Source of the DNA: Rhea pennata
Lineage: Eukaryota; Chordata; Aves; Rheiformes; Rheidae
DNA length: 64,000 bases
Direction: 5' to 3'
Assembly: GCF_028389875.1 (NCBI RefSeq)
Contig: NW_026907681.1
Span: 1,178,001-1,242,000, forward strand
Each line of letters starts with the position of its first letter. Position 1 is the stretch's first letter. The position numbers and the translations under genes were made by a program. Below the pieces are notes generated by a model. The model was not told where the DNA came from, did no database searches, and saw nothing but the letters and a program-made list of their open reading frames with translations. Positions 34,812 through 46,120 of the stretch are shown here, piece by piece.

Positions 34812-37800
34812 CTCATGCAGCCCCTTGAACTCACAGCGACGGTCTCTGAAAGCTCGTACAGTGTCTACATAGAAAGAGTTCTCTCGCTGGCAGATGGTGG
34901 TGACACGCTCCTCCACCTTGGTGACGTGGATCTGCTCATAAGCCTTGCGGCAATAATCTAGTAAAGGGAATAAACAGAGAAAGCTTTCTCAGAGATCAGT
35001 GCCCCACTATGGATGGGAAGGATGAACACAATGGCATCGGGCAAACCACACAGATCCACAGATCTGAAGCTTTCAAGGCACCAGTCTGAGAAAAATTCCA
35101 TCAATGCAAATAAACATCATACCTAGGAAAGCAAGGAAGCAGACCTGCTACAAAGGCAAGGGGAGGAAGATACTAATATGGGGAGAAACAGCACCTCTCT
35201 ATAGAGATGCAGAGGTGTGTGTGGGAAATAAATTGCCCACGAGGGCTCATCCACAAATTCAGGCTCTGCTCAGAGCCCCCACTAGCTAGATGCTTCCGCT
35301 GAGCAGTACCACTTTAGGAGCAAAAAGTGAAAGGATATCGACACATGTGTTTCACTGACATGCTTAATGAGTGCTCATTAAAGAACAACAACAAAAAACC
35401 CCAAACAAAATATCACCTTTCATGTGTCTCAGCTCAAATACATGACTCTCCGTGAGAAAAGAGAAACACTGAGACAAAAAACAGCACTTGCCTCCTCCTC
35501 AAAAAACGTACAGGAATTGGTTCGGATCCTAGGGGAAAACTGTTGCAGCATGAAACCGAGATCAAATTCAGTCTGAGCCAGCAAGAACTAAGTAGCCCCA
35601 GACCTGAGAGAGAAGTAATTAATGATGTGTTTGTAGTCTAGGCAGCAAAAACCTGCTCCAGATAACGCCATTTATTTTCACCTGCCAGTTGCTTCTTCTC
35701 ATACTTGGCCTGCTCTTCACGGCAAAGCTCGTGGAACGCCCGGGGTGCTCCATCTGGATACAGAGGAGGAAACTTCTCAGGCTCCAGTCGTTGCTGGATG
35801 CGGTGATACTCGCTGCGGCTTGCAGGCACTGCAAAGGAACAGCAACTAGGAGCTTTCCAGGGGAGGAACAGGAAGCGGTCTCTGTGTCTTCAGCTCACGC
35901 TGCAAGCTCTATCCATGCTGCAATGCAACAGGGTACTTGACAAAGCAGACAGCAGAATTACACTTACTGAATTCTCCTCTCCACTGCCAAGTCATCCGGC
36001 GCTGACGATTAGCACCTGGCTTGTTCAAGTCACAGGCAGCACATGTGGCCTCATCCACCACTGCTGAGGGCTGGACACAGGTCAGACACACCCATGTTAG
36101 AGAAAACAGAACTGTCTCCAGTGACATATGCCAGAAGGAATCGATGTTGGGTACTAGAAGAACACAAATATGAACATCACAGAGGTGACGTTCAGTAAGT
36201 TTTCCTTTCTAGAAGCTTTTCAGAACACAAGTTACAGCAAAAACAATGACTATTCTTTGGATGAAGCCAGCTAAACTATTGCTCTACGTTGGACAGACCT
36301 TTCGGCTCTGTACACCTGGCAACTGTAACAGCCTGACTGGATTTCAAACCGAGCCTTATTTTATCCCCCTGTCCAGGGCAGAAAGTTTATTGTTTGCCGC
36401 TAAGGGGATCAAATCGGAGGGACCTCCTAGACCATCTGCAAGACAAAACAGAAAACACCTTCCTGACTGGACTGAGGTTACCCACATGCAACCTGTTGGT
36501 CAGAATGATGTTGGGGTACATGGCCCCTATATCTAAGTGGTAGATAAGGGGGCATTCAATTCCGTTAGGAACATCCTTCAAGGAATTCAGCTTGACTTTG
36601 ATTTCATCACAAGCCTGCGGGGAGATGTAAAAAAGTAAAATTCAAACAAGAAGGAACTAATGATGCAGTCACATACGCACTATATTTGATCCTTTACTTC
36701 CGACATGCACAGAAACACCTGCCACTGATTCTGGGGAACAGAGGAAGAGTATGAAAAACTAAAGGAATAGGATTAAGAAGAGTGGCAGCGGCGAGTCTTC
36801 TTTAGCCATCAATCTTTAAGGTTTTCTTTTGGACCTCCAAGGTAGGTTTCATCTACACTGCAAATGTCTACAGATAAGTTTCTCCTGTCTCTCTCCATGG
36901 AGTATAAAATGAGTCTAAACAGGCATCTTTAACATGTGGTGTCTCACCAGACATATTCAGGATGAGAAAAATCAGCCTTGCCTCCAGCCTATGCCAGTTC
37001 TTTATTAATATGGGAAATAAGGCACAGATGGACATGGGGCAGAACTCAAAGCTGAAGAAAGTTGTTATACAGCACCAATATGTGTACACAGGACCGAGGC
37101 TTGCCTAAAGAAATGTGCTGCAACTCCACCCTCACAGTTCTGCTCTCCTTGGAAAGCCCAGTCATGCCTCTGGCCCTGCAGGCTGAGGCAGGACAGCAGA
37201 CCTCCTGGAAGTTGGTGACTTGATCCAACGGCAAACCTTCTTCCTCTTCGACAGCATGCCGGAGCATCTTCTCCACATGCTGCACCAGGAAGTTAAAGGC
37301 AGAAGGATTCTGCAAGGATACAGGAATGATACCGAGACCTCTTCTAGCCCTGACACCCATCCTCGCACACTGCCCAGGGAAGGGGGGCAGGGGGTGACAG
37401 CTTCTGCAAGATTATCCATGCTCCAGCGTAGCTTCGGCGATCTTTGAAAACAGGCTCACTACTTAGCAGAGCATGTCTCAGTATGGGTAGAGAGCAATTC
37501 ATCTCATCTGAAGGGCAGATGGCTGAAACAGGTCAGCTGAATGGCATCTTGAAATGCCCCTTCGTTCACTGATCAGCTCCAATGTCAGCAGGCAGAAAAT
37601 GGCTGACCTCCACAGCCAACTTGAGAGCTCTCTAGAACTGAAGGACGGTGGCTTTCTGCTAAGAACCCTACAACTCACAAAAGTCTACACCACTGGCACT
37701 AAGGCAAAACACAAAGCAGAGAAGAGATGGTGGCTGCTCCCCGGCCCTTGGAGTTCTCCTGCAAAGGAGGCTATATAGGGCAGCTAACAAGAAGAGAAGA

Positions 37801-38734
37801 TTGCATGCAAGTTCCAGAGTGCAACACTTATGGGGCTGACCTAGCAGTCAGCTGCTCACACATCTAAGGCTCTAAGGGGCCAAGGATTTAGATTTAAGGT
37901 CCTTCTAAATTCACAGTGCACGTTCCCTTAAGATCATTCACGAGATTAAGGCCACTAAAATAAGCAGCACTGAGGTATGGTGTATCACACAGCAAAGATG
38001 GAAGTTGCCTCTAAAACTTACAATCTAGACAGTAGCACCAACCAGAAACAGGTAAAAGAGGCCAAAAGAAGCTTGGCTTGAGTGGGAGAAGGACAAAGAT
38101 ATAATCCTGATGAGACAAAAACAGAGTCATCTCTGCCAACAACCACTCGCTCAAAGAAAACCAAAAACCAAAAAAAAACCCTCAACCAACCAATAAACAA
38201 AGTAAACAAACCCACACAAAAGCAATGAACCACTCTCCTTGCTGTAACACTGTCTTTACCCAATAGCCAGTCTGAGGTCATGAAGAGCAACTTCTCCAAC
38301 CCTTCCCACCTAAACTCTAAGCAGGTTCATACACTCAAGCCATAAATTAGGTATCAGTTTTATAACAGGTATTGCTATTGGGTATCCCCCAAAAGAACAG
38401 AGGATGGTAATTCCAGTTGGAGGGTTATTCCCTACTGCCATGTTCTCCAGAAAGAAGAGAAAGAGCATCATTGCATTACCATTTTAAAGCCTCTGTCGCA
38501 ACACCTTGATTGTGTCCTTACCTTTTTAAAGCGGCAAGGGATGTCACTGCGAAAAACCCCAGGTTCCAGAGCTTCCACCTGGCCTCCTACAAACGTCTCC
38601 GAGTCCAGCACGTGGCCATCATCTGTAAGTTTGCTGAACTCCTGCTCCTGCTTGTTGCGGAAGATGATGTTGGCGTGATAGGCCTGAACCATCAGCAATG
38701 CCTCACACAGTGTCCCAGAACCTTTTCTTAACAC
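34812..38734 (-). pseudogene. POLE: POLE exons 15-20 (start of polymerase domain)
   Basis: Exon 15, 38522-38734 ([20 protein letters not shown]). Exon 16, 37202-37309 ([19 protein letters not shown]). Exon 17, 36486-36614, holds polymerase motif [17 protein letters not shown]. Exon 18, 35968-36070 ([17 protein letters not shown]), includes two of the cysteines linked to the Fe-S cluster of the catalytic domain. Exon 19, 35682-35828 ([19 protein letters not shown]). Exon 20, 34812-34957 ([20 protein letters not shown]). All splice borders are GT-AG and the frame is open through this block. It is the most gene-like part of the copy. Confidence 0.88.
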
Positions 38735-39322
38735 CTGTAAAAGACAGACATCAAAAACTGGACTTAGAAAGAAGCGCTGTTAAGGGTGCTGCTGGAATTA
38801 GGCTGGCCTTATCACCACATCATTGAACTTAAATGTCTGATTTGGTGCCCAACATGATGTGTTTATTCAGGCAGTATTGAAGCCCAAGGCAAGAAGGAGC
38901 ACAGTAAGGAAACAAAACCAACTCCTTCACTTAGGCTACCCATAACTGGTCTATGGAAAAACAGCTATGACTGCTGTACTGCAGAAAGGAAGCGCATTTG
39001 GAGACTACTTTCCCTCCTTTCCTTGGGAAAAACTATCCAAACTGTAGAAATTAGTTCTATTGCTCCGTTGCAATGCCCCGAGTACTACCGTTTTGCAGAA
39101 GTGTAAATAACACAAATATACAGTGCAACACCAATGCCAGAAACACATCAAGGAAATTCTATTCTTCCCTAAGCTTAAGTTCTTTCAGGTCTCTGAAATT
39201 CAGCAAGATACACTGACAACTTCTCAAAGACACTGCATTAACTTAAAGGATTTCACAAAGCTCTAACTCAAAGGTTCACTAATACTGCAGATGCCCAGAG
39301 ATACAGCACCGGGTGGGAATAC

Positions 39323-39851
39323 CTGAGGCTCCTCTGTAGCCGTCCGGCACATCTCTTCAGGGTCCAGCTCCACTGCATCATAACCCAGTTTTGCTTTCGC
39401 TGCTGCTTTCAGGTTGTGACTTCCCACTGGCAGGTAACTCTCTCTCTTCACCCACCTAGACAGAATAATGAAAATGCCAGTTGACGAAGAGACAGCCCTG
39501 CACTTCAGAAAGGGCTGCTACGTACAAAAAGATCTGGATTACTCTAACAGGGAAAGGTGAGAGCAGAACATCCAAGTGCAGTGGAATAAGAAGCTGCACA
39601 GCTTTAGACAGTCTGCATATCTACCCATGCTCTTAAATCCTGACTCGTACAAATAGTGCTATTCAAATCATTTCTATTGCTCAGATTTTTCTCAACCCTC
39701 ATACTTCAGAGACTTCAAAGATAAACGTTTAAACACAGGAGGAGGTATCAGCAGGACTGCAAAGAGAGGCAGTTGTTTTCCAGAGTCTGGACACTGGTCC
39801 AATGTGAAAAAACATTCAAGTCACAACTGCCAAGACAGACAGCCCTCTCCT

Positions 39852-39891
<40 letters not shown>

Positions 39892-42268
39892 CCCCTTCCT
39901 TTTCCTCTCTGTGCTAGGCAGGCTGTTGGGTTAGAATATGGCCCTGTGCCCACTACAACGGTTTTGTCTTATCCTGTCCTTTTACCTGCTATCCAGGACA
40001 GTTCTCAAACTCCCAATGACAGCCACCAGCAGACTCTATAAACAGAGTTAGTCGTTCAGGCTAGTGTGGGCAAGACGTAACTTCTGTACATAATGGCACA
40101 CAACGGAGTACCGAGTAGAAGCAGCACAACCAAAGATGGGGGTGCTAGTCCTTTCCTAGTAAGATGTAACTCATGATAGCAGTGCACAGAGATGGAAAAG
40201 GGACAGTATTCAAATACATCAACTGTAGGCATTTTATACAAATTTAACAGATAAAGATGCAGTTATACGGTACAGACGCAGCATTCGGTACCTCAGACAA
40301 TCCATGTGGATGCACTGCAGGGCTTTGTACTCTCCCTGGCTGCCCTTCTGAAATCCAATCTCCTGATACATATTAATTCCATGAGCTGCTGCTTTTGCTT
40401 CCACAAAAGGCCTGAGGAGAGAGACAATGCAGAAGAGAAGAAACAAAGCAATCCCTTTCCTCCACCCCATCCCCACCCCAAGGGTTTCAGAATTGCTTTC
40501 TTGTAAGCTACTTAATGAGGAATTTTTCTTGTGAATTCTCCTTTGCTCCAGACCTTACCCGTGACAGCTGGCCACAGGGAAAACTCCCTGTAGGGCAGAG
40601 CTACTGCAAGAAGGAAGCTGCTTGCTTACATCCTATACCAGGAGGCAGAACATTATGATCGAGTTTCCCTCGCTCCCCAAAGGCTTGGCTGCTCTGGTCT
40701 CCCTATTGTTCTGCAGTTCTCTTTTGACACTTTGCCTGTTCTCCAGTTACTGAGGTCATCAGTGTACAAACATTGCCAAATCAACAACGATCTAGAAGTA
40801 GCTCAGCAATCCCTGGACCAATTGATGGGACTCTATAGAAGTTCGTATTTCAAAGCCAGTAAACATAGCTCTGCTCAGGGAAAAAAAAAAAAAGTTCTGA
40901 ATTCCTCCTCCCCCTCTTCGACAGTCCTCTGCAGGCTGGCAATCCAAGACTCAGCCCAGCACTCCAGATAAAGAGCACATAATCAGGATGTAAACAGGTT
41001 CCCAAACTGGCTGGATAGTCTGCGTAGATAAGAACGCATGTGGCCGCTATGTGACCTCCAGACAAAGGACATACAGGCTGGTACCCAATCTCACCTCATG
41101 GCCTAGACAACATTTCCTTTTAGAAACCAGGTTAGTTTTCATTCCTGATCTTACCAGTCAAAGAAGTCTCCATCGTATGTGACAATGATAGTAGCTTTGG
41201 TCTCCTGGACATGTTCAAACCACCTCTGCATTAAATGAGCCTAGTATGCAACAGAGGATTAAAAAAAAACAAACCCAAAACAAAAAACATCTCCCCCACA
41301 AACACAAACACTCAGCAAATTCACCTCCTGCAGGCAGGCACTGGATATAACACTATTGATGCAGTCCTTCCCCTCTGCTCTTGACCTAGCTAGAACCCGA
41401 TCTGCCTCATCATCACACCATGAAATGAAAGCATCACCAGCACCGTGACTGTCCGCTGTGCTCCCCAAAGATACACTCTATTGGGTGATAAGCTCTCTTT
41501 GGCCTACAAGAGACCAAGGCAGATAAAAAGCAGCCTGATTTCCCAAGTAGAACCTACTTACCTCATCTGGTTCATTAGACACAGGATGGACCCTCACACT
41601 CCGGCTTTGAAGTAAATTCAAAGTCCTCAATATCCTCACAGACAATCTCCTTGTTTGTGATCAGATAGCCCTAGAGAGTTGACAAAGGAAGAGTTACTGA
41701 GGACTCAGATCCCTGCTACACCAGGGACAGGTTCCTGAACAACCGGAACACACTGCCTAAAGGATGAAATAGTCTTCCATCGATGCGATAATCCTTGCAC
41801 AGCTTGATAGCTAGAGCTTTTGTCAAGTGGGAACGGCTCTTTGGAGGTCACCTTCTGAACAATTGCTTACAATCAACTAAGGGTGCCAAAAGGGAGACAA
41901 CTTAAGGACTATACTCTCCAAATTACTACTGCCCCTCAAAGGGGCACCAGTAGCCTTAGCTGGGTTCTCCAACATACAAAACGAGGAAATCCTTATGCAT
42001 CATTCAGACTAGACTTCAATTTTATTTCCACAGCCATTACATATAGACCAAGCAACTAGCAACAAAGCAAGCCAGGGACCAGACCACCAAAGGTGACATG
42101 CTCGTTTGCTGTCTAGCATTTTGCTCCAAAGCATGAAGAAAAGAACTGTTGTTCCATTACCTGCCCATCAACCACGTAGGAGATCATCATGATCCGGTCT
42201 GTCTCTGCATCAGGAAACTTCAAAGGGAGTTTGGTAGTTTCAATGTCAAAGGCGAAAACAACCGGATC
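39323..42268 (-). pseudogene. POLE: POLE exons 9-13 (exonuclease domain), exon 14 missing
   Basis: Exon 9, 42161-42268, holds Exo motif [15 protein letters not shown]. Exon 10, 41562-41670 ([19 protein letters not shown]), is two bases short: after GPSCV the reading hits TAA, where the family continues with FNEPDE. Exon 11, 41155-41240, holds Exo motif II as YDGDFFDW; the family has Asn (human N363) where Asp is seen. Exon 12, 40292-40411 ([18 protein letters not shown]). Exon 13, 39323-39455 ([19 protein letters not shown]). Exon 14, which would carry the motif around YSVSDAVATYYLY with a catalytic Asp, should lie between 38734 and 39323 and is not there. The exonuclease would be inactive even if translated. 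Confidence 0.87.
39854..39887. repeat. (CA)n microsatellite
   Basis: About 17 CA units in POLE intron 12. Confidence 0.95.
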
Positions 42269-43536
42269 CTGAATATGACCAAATACATTAAACTCAAATC
42301 AGCTTTAGAGTATGATTTAACGAGCAGTTCTCATTAGATTAACAACTAATTTACCTAAGTAGGTTTATGCACATCTCAGACCCAGCAGGCTTGACTGTAG
42401 GAGACAAGGTAGCAACAGTGGTACCCACTGATAACCAAACAGCAAAATTCATTAACAGGAGAGAACGGAATAACAAAAGCTTCTCTTTAATGCAACAACC
42501 CCCTTCGAGAAAGAGAGTCATCAGGATTGACAGCACGTGAGGAAACATTGCGCAGGCAAAAAGCACTTATTACCTCTATGCCTTTATAAGAGAGGTTTCT
42601 TATGGCATTGGATTTATAAAGCATAACAACGAGTTTAAGAATCGTTGCGCACCCCAGGAATCACCTGGAACAAATAATGTACACCTCTCAGTTGGGCAGG
42701 AAGTGCTCACTTCACTAGATTCCTCTTCCTTTGAAATGGTTCAACTGAAATCAGACATCAGGTGTAGGAAACCAAAGAGAAAATTGGAATTCTCATTTGT
42801 ACTTTTTAGTCTGTGTGACTAGGGGAATCCTAATAAGCCCATGGGCCAACCATCCTAAGGAGACCTCTTTCCTTGACAGCATAGACGTATAGACATCGCT
42901 CGCCTGGTCTCGCTCTCTGTTTTTCCTCACAGCAGGAGAGATCTCTTTCTGCACCTTCACCAAGTCATCCACCACGTGGAAGGATAACTTAATGTAGTTC
43001 TGCTTAAGACCCACCAAGTGATTTGGCTACAAAGCAACAAGACAGTGCCAGCTAAGGGTGGAAAAGAGTAATGAGGGAAAGGGGAAGACTGCTAACAGTA
43101 AGAAAGCGTTGAAAGAAGAGGTAGTAATTGAATGGAAAGACTCGGAGTGAGAAGAGATGCTAGCAAGCACGTAAGACAGCGAAGAACATGTGAGCTATGC
43201 CAGTTCACACCAAGGGCCATCTTGTCTTGTTGTCTGTTTCCAAGCGCAATCACCAGTACACACCCAAGAAAGAGTAAATGTATAGTATCCCCCTCTGCCA
43301 CAACACTCTTAATCTCCAACCATTTCTAGCTCAGGAAGTTTCTTGAGCATCCTGTGAAAAAGACTATGTGCTGGAGCAGAACATATATTTTATTTACTAT
43401 AACTATAACAAGCAATTACTATCAATAAGCAATAATTAGCCTATTCATGATATGCAATGCAAACAGTGCTTGAAGATTAAAGGTAAGCATACTGCTTCCT
43501 TCTACTGCTTAGCCCCTTTCTACTCCACTTGAGCTC

Positions 43537-43557
43537 GAAAGAAAGAAAGAAAGAAAG
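43537..43557. repeat. (GAAA)n microsatellite
   Basis: Five GAAA units in POLE intron 5. Confidence 0.9.
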
Positions 43558-44799
43558 ATTAGTTATTCAATAGTACAGCAGGCAGAGGAATACTGACCAG
43601 ATCCAAATCTTCTTTGGGGACAGTTCCCAGCTTTGAAATGTTCCCTTGAAACTTCCTGGAGAGGAAGGATGACACTTCTCGTTCACAGCCCTGCAAAGAA
43701 ACTGGAGAATGAGCAACAAAGCCAGACACTTCTCCAGAGGAGAAGACAAGCTCACAAGAGGTTCTGGCACTAGTGTCCTCAATTGTGAGGGGAGGACACG
43801 AGGCTGTCCTGAAATCCTGGCCGTCTGGAAATCTGTTCCTTCACACTGGGGCTCTCTTTGATCGTCAATTCACAGCACCGTCAGAACAAACCCAGTTTTG
43901 CAGCACGAGCAGGATCAAGACGAGATGAGAGGGGAAATTTACCCCTGTTTGGGCTTAGAAGAAGTGAAATAGGCTCCAGAGATCAATTTTAGGACAAAAA
44001 AAGAACAGGAAAAATATGACAGCTCCTTGAAGGGATAATTCATCACATAACAAACCAACCTCCCTCTAAGAAACCTTAGTGCAGCCACCATACTGATACA
44101 GCTGCTTCCCATCTCAGGTCTTCTCTAACAGCTCTGACAAAACCACCAACAGAAGCACTGGAGCTGTATTTTTCTCCTACCAACCCAAGAAGATGGTCGG
44201 TCACAAGGCCTCTCAGCTGACTCGGGGAACCTTCAAGTCAAACCTGCCCTTGTCTCTGGGACCTCGGCCACTAGTTTACTCAAGACCCCGCTTGCCAGTG
44301 CGCAGCTTCCAAGTCCATACTCGCCTTCTGGGTAGCGATGTAGAAATACGGCTTATAGGGCAGGGCCACCCAGGAGAAATCAAAACCGGTGAACATTGCG
44401 CGACCCCGCAGCCAAGGTGAGAAACCAACCCAACGGTTCCCAACGGAAGCAACGGGCACCGCGCTGCCCTTGCTGCGCGTTGCTGGCATTTGTGCGCCAC
44501 ATACACATCCCTGCATCTCTGCAGCACCCACCTTGGCCCCCAAGGGTCCCAGGTGGACCCAGCGTAGGGCAGACAGCGCTGCTGCCTTGTGGGTGATGTC
44601 TGGGGCCCAGAACAGCCAAACCGGTGGGGGCAGGCAGGACGCCCAGCCCGGGCACCAGCGCTGCGCTGGAGGAACGGGATGCACCTCGAAGCAGGTCCCA
44701 TCCTCCGGGATGAAGTAGTCCACAGCGCTCACCAGCCGCCGGTCCTCGCCCAGCACCTCCGTCTGCACATGCACATGGCCTGTTACGACACACGACCCC

Positions 44800-45119
44800 C
44801 CCCGCCCCCTCCCACCCCAGTCCTACCGGGTGCCTGTCAGTGACACCTCCCCTGCCCCAGTCCTACTGGGTGTCTATTGGTGACACCTCCCCTCACACCC
44901 AGGTCCTACCGGGTGCCTGTCGGAGACATCTCCCCCCCGTCCCGCCCAGGTCCTACCAGGTGCCTGTCGGAGACATCTCCCCCTCCCGTCGGTGACATTC
45001 ACCCTCTGTCCTACAAGGTGCATGTCGGTGACCCCCCCCATCGTTGTCCCCCCTAGTCCTACCAGGTGCCTGTGGGTGACACCCCCCGCCGGTGACATCC
45101 CCCCCCGGCCCAGTCCTAC
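44800..45119. repeat. Intron 2 minisatellite of POLE built from the exon 2 donor region
   Basis: About six or seven degenerate units of 40-60 bases, each with a core like CAGTCCTACCGGGTGCCTGT followed by CGGTGACACCTCCCC. The first unit overlaps the exon 2 border at 45118, so the minus strand of most units contains the donor-like word GGTAGGAC. Confidence 0.8.
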
Positions 45120-46120
45120 CGGGAGCATGTTGATGAGCCAGCCCGTGCGCTCGCCACGCTCCGTGGGCCGCTCGAAGCCGAACAGTGTGTCCAGCCGCTC
45201 CGTGCGCTGCGAGCGCTCCAGGCGCTTGAGGGAGGACAGCGAGGAGCCATCGTCCCTGCAGGACGCCGCGCCGCCAGCCGCCGCCCAGTCCCCGCCGCGA
45301 CCCACCCCCCCCCCTCCACACCTCCCGCTGCCGCCTGGCCCCAGTGCTCACTGCCCCCCCCAGCCGCCGCCGCCGCCCGGCTCCGCGCCGCCCCGCAGCA
45401 CCATCCCGCCGCGGCCGGAGCAGCCCCGCGCGCTGCCCCCACCTCCCGCGAGCGGGAAGCCTGCCAGCCCCGCCTCCCCAGGGAGAGCACCAATCAGAGA
45501 GCGGCACCGCAGCCAATGGTCGCTCTCTTCCTCGACCTCTGCCCCGCAGCACGGCGGCTGCGCTGGCCACGCCCCTCGCGGCACCTTCCCGGGCAGGCCC
45601 CGCCCCCGCCCCGGCTGCCGCTGCCGCGCACGCGCCTGCGCGGCGGCGCCCGGCGCGGCCCGACCCGACCCGGCGCGGTGCGGTGCGGCCTGTCGTGGGG
45701 CGGCCGCGCTGCGCGGGAAGCGGCTGCTGCTCCCGAAGCGGCGCCGTCACGGGGGCAGTTGCGGACCGGCGCCGCCGTCTTGGCCGCCTCTCCAGGTAGC
45801 CCTCCGGCTGCGAGGGAGCTGGGAGCCGGCTGCGCCCCCGAGGAGCCCTGGCCGGCCTTGAGGCGCGTGCCGGGCTCCTTGGGCCGTGCGAGTCTTCCTG
45901 CCTGGAGGCCGGACGGGCTGCGGGGAGCCGTCGGGGGCCGAGGCGCAGCGTGCGAGCTCCGTCCTTGCTGCGCTTTGGCGGGGCGGGCTGAAGCCCTGGC
46001 GAGCTGCGCGGAGCAGGCCTGGCATGGGCTCGGCGAGCCTGGCCCGCCCCGTCTCGCTGAGGTGCCGTCCGGCCGTTCAGGGCGCGGGAGGGAGCTGGCC
46101 GCTGAAGCTGGCTGGTTTGC
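45116..46120. promoter_or_regulatory. CpG island, probable POLE promoter
   Basis: Very GC- and CpG-rich sequence covering POLE exons 1-2 and the upstream kilobase. Two CCAAT boxes lie at 45490-45494 and 45513-45517, about 90-110 bases before the POLE ATG. On the plus strand GCCGCCGTCTTGG (45771-45783, YY1-like) is followed by CTCCAG|GTAGCC, which looks like a non-coding first exon of a divergent transcript ending at 45795. In human the divergent neighbour is PXMP2, but no PXMP2 coding sequence was recognised here. Confidence 0.65.

Larger units (their letters stand above)
20001..45404 (-). pseudogene. POLE: POLE, DNA polymerase epsilon catalytic subunit, decayed copy 1
   Basis: POLE encodes the leading-strand replicative polymerase (about 2286 residues, 49 exons in human) with a 3'-5' exonuclease, B-family polymerase and C-terminal zinc motifs. 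Exons run on the minus strand from ATG 45404-45402 to TGA 20003-20001, and most splice sites are canonical, so this is an intron-containing copy, not a retrocopy. Exons 7, 8, 14, 27, 28, 40 and 41 were not found, and 26 is fused to 29. Lesions: 2-base deletion in exon 10, TAG in 25, TGA in 26, TAG in 31 and 34, 1-base deletion in 36, 1-base insertion in 38, frameshift in 44. The alternative, a live gene with assembly errors, is unlikely because four stops and the fusion recur in the second copy. Exon coordinates are in the entries below. Confidence 0.9.
42872..45404 (-). pseudogene. POLE: POLE exons 1-6 (N-terminal region)
   Basis: Exon 1, 45352-45404 (starts MVLRGGAEPGGG; donor CA|GTGAGC). 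Exon 2, 45120-45255 ([24 protein letters not shown]); phases of 1 and 2 agree. Exon 3, 44685-44762 (TEVLGEDRRLVSAVDYFI), one codon shorter than human. Exon 4, 44325-44369 (VALPYKPYFYIATQK); its acceptor reads GG instead of AG and its donor is GC (AAG|GCGAGT). Exon 5, 43598-43690 ([16 protein letters not shown]). Exon 6, 42872-43026 ([16 protein letters not shown]); the donor position reads AAG|GAAAGA, so GT has become GA. Start chosen at 45404 because the first residues resemble the family start and the phase fits exon 2. Exons 7 and 8 should lie between 42268 and 42872 but nothing resembling them is there. Confidence 0.88.

Noticed and set aside
20001-45404. POLE as a live gene with assembly errors
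   Set aside because: Stops and the exon fusion recur in the second copy, several exons are absent from otherwise continuous introns, and splice sites are mutated. Errors would not produce this pattern.
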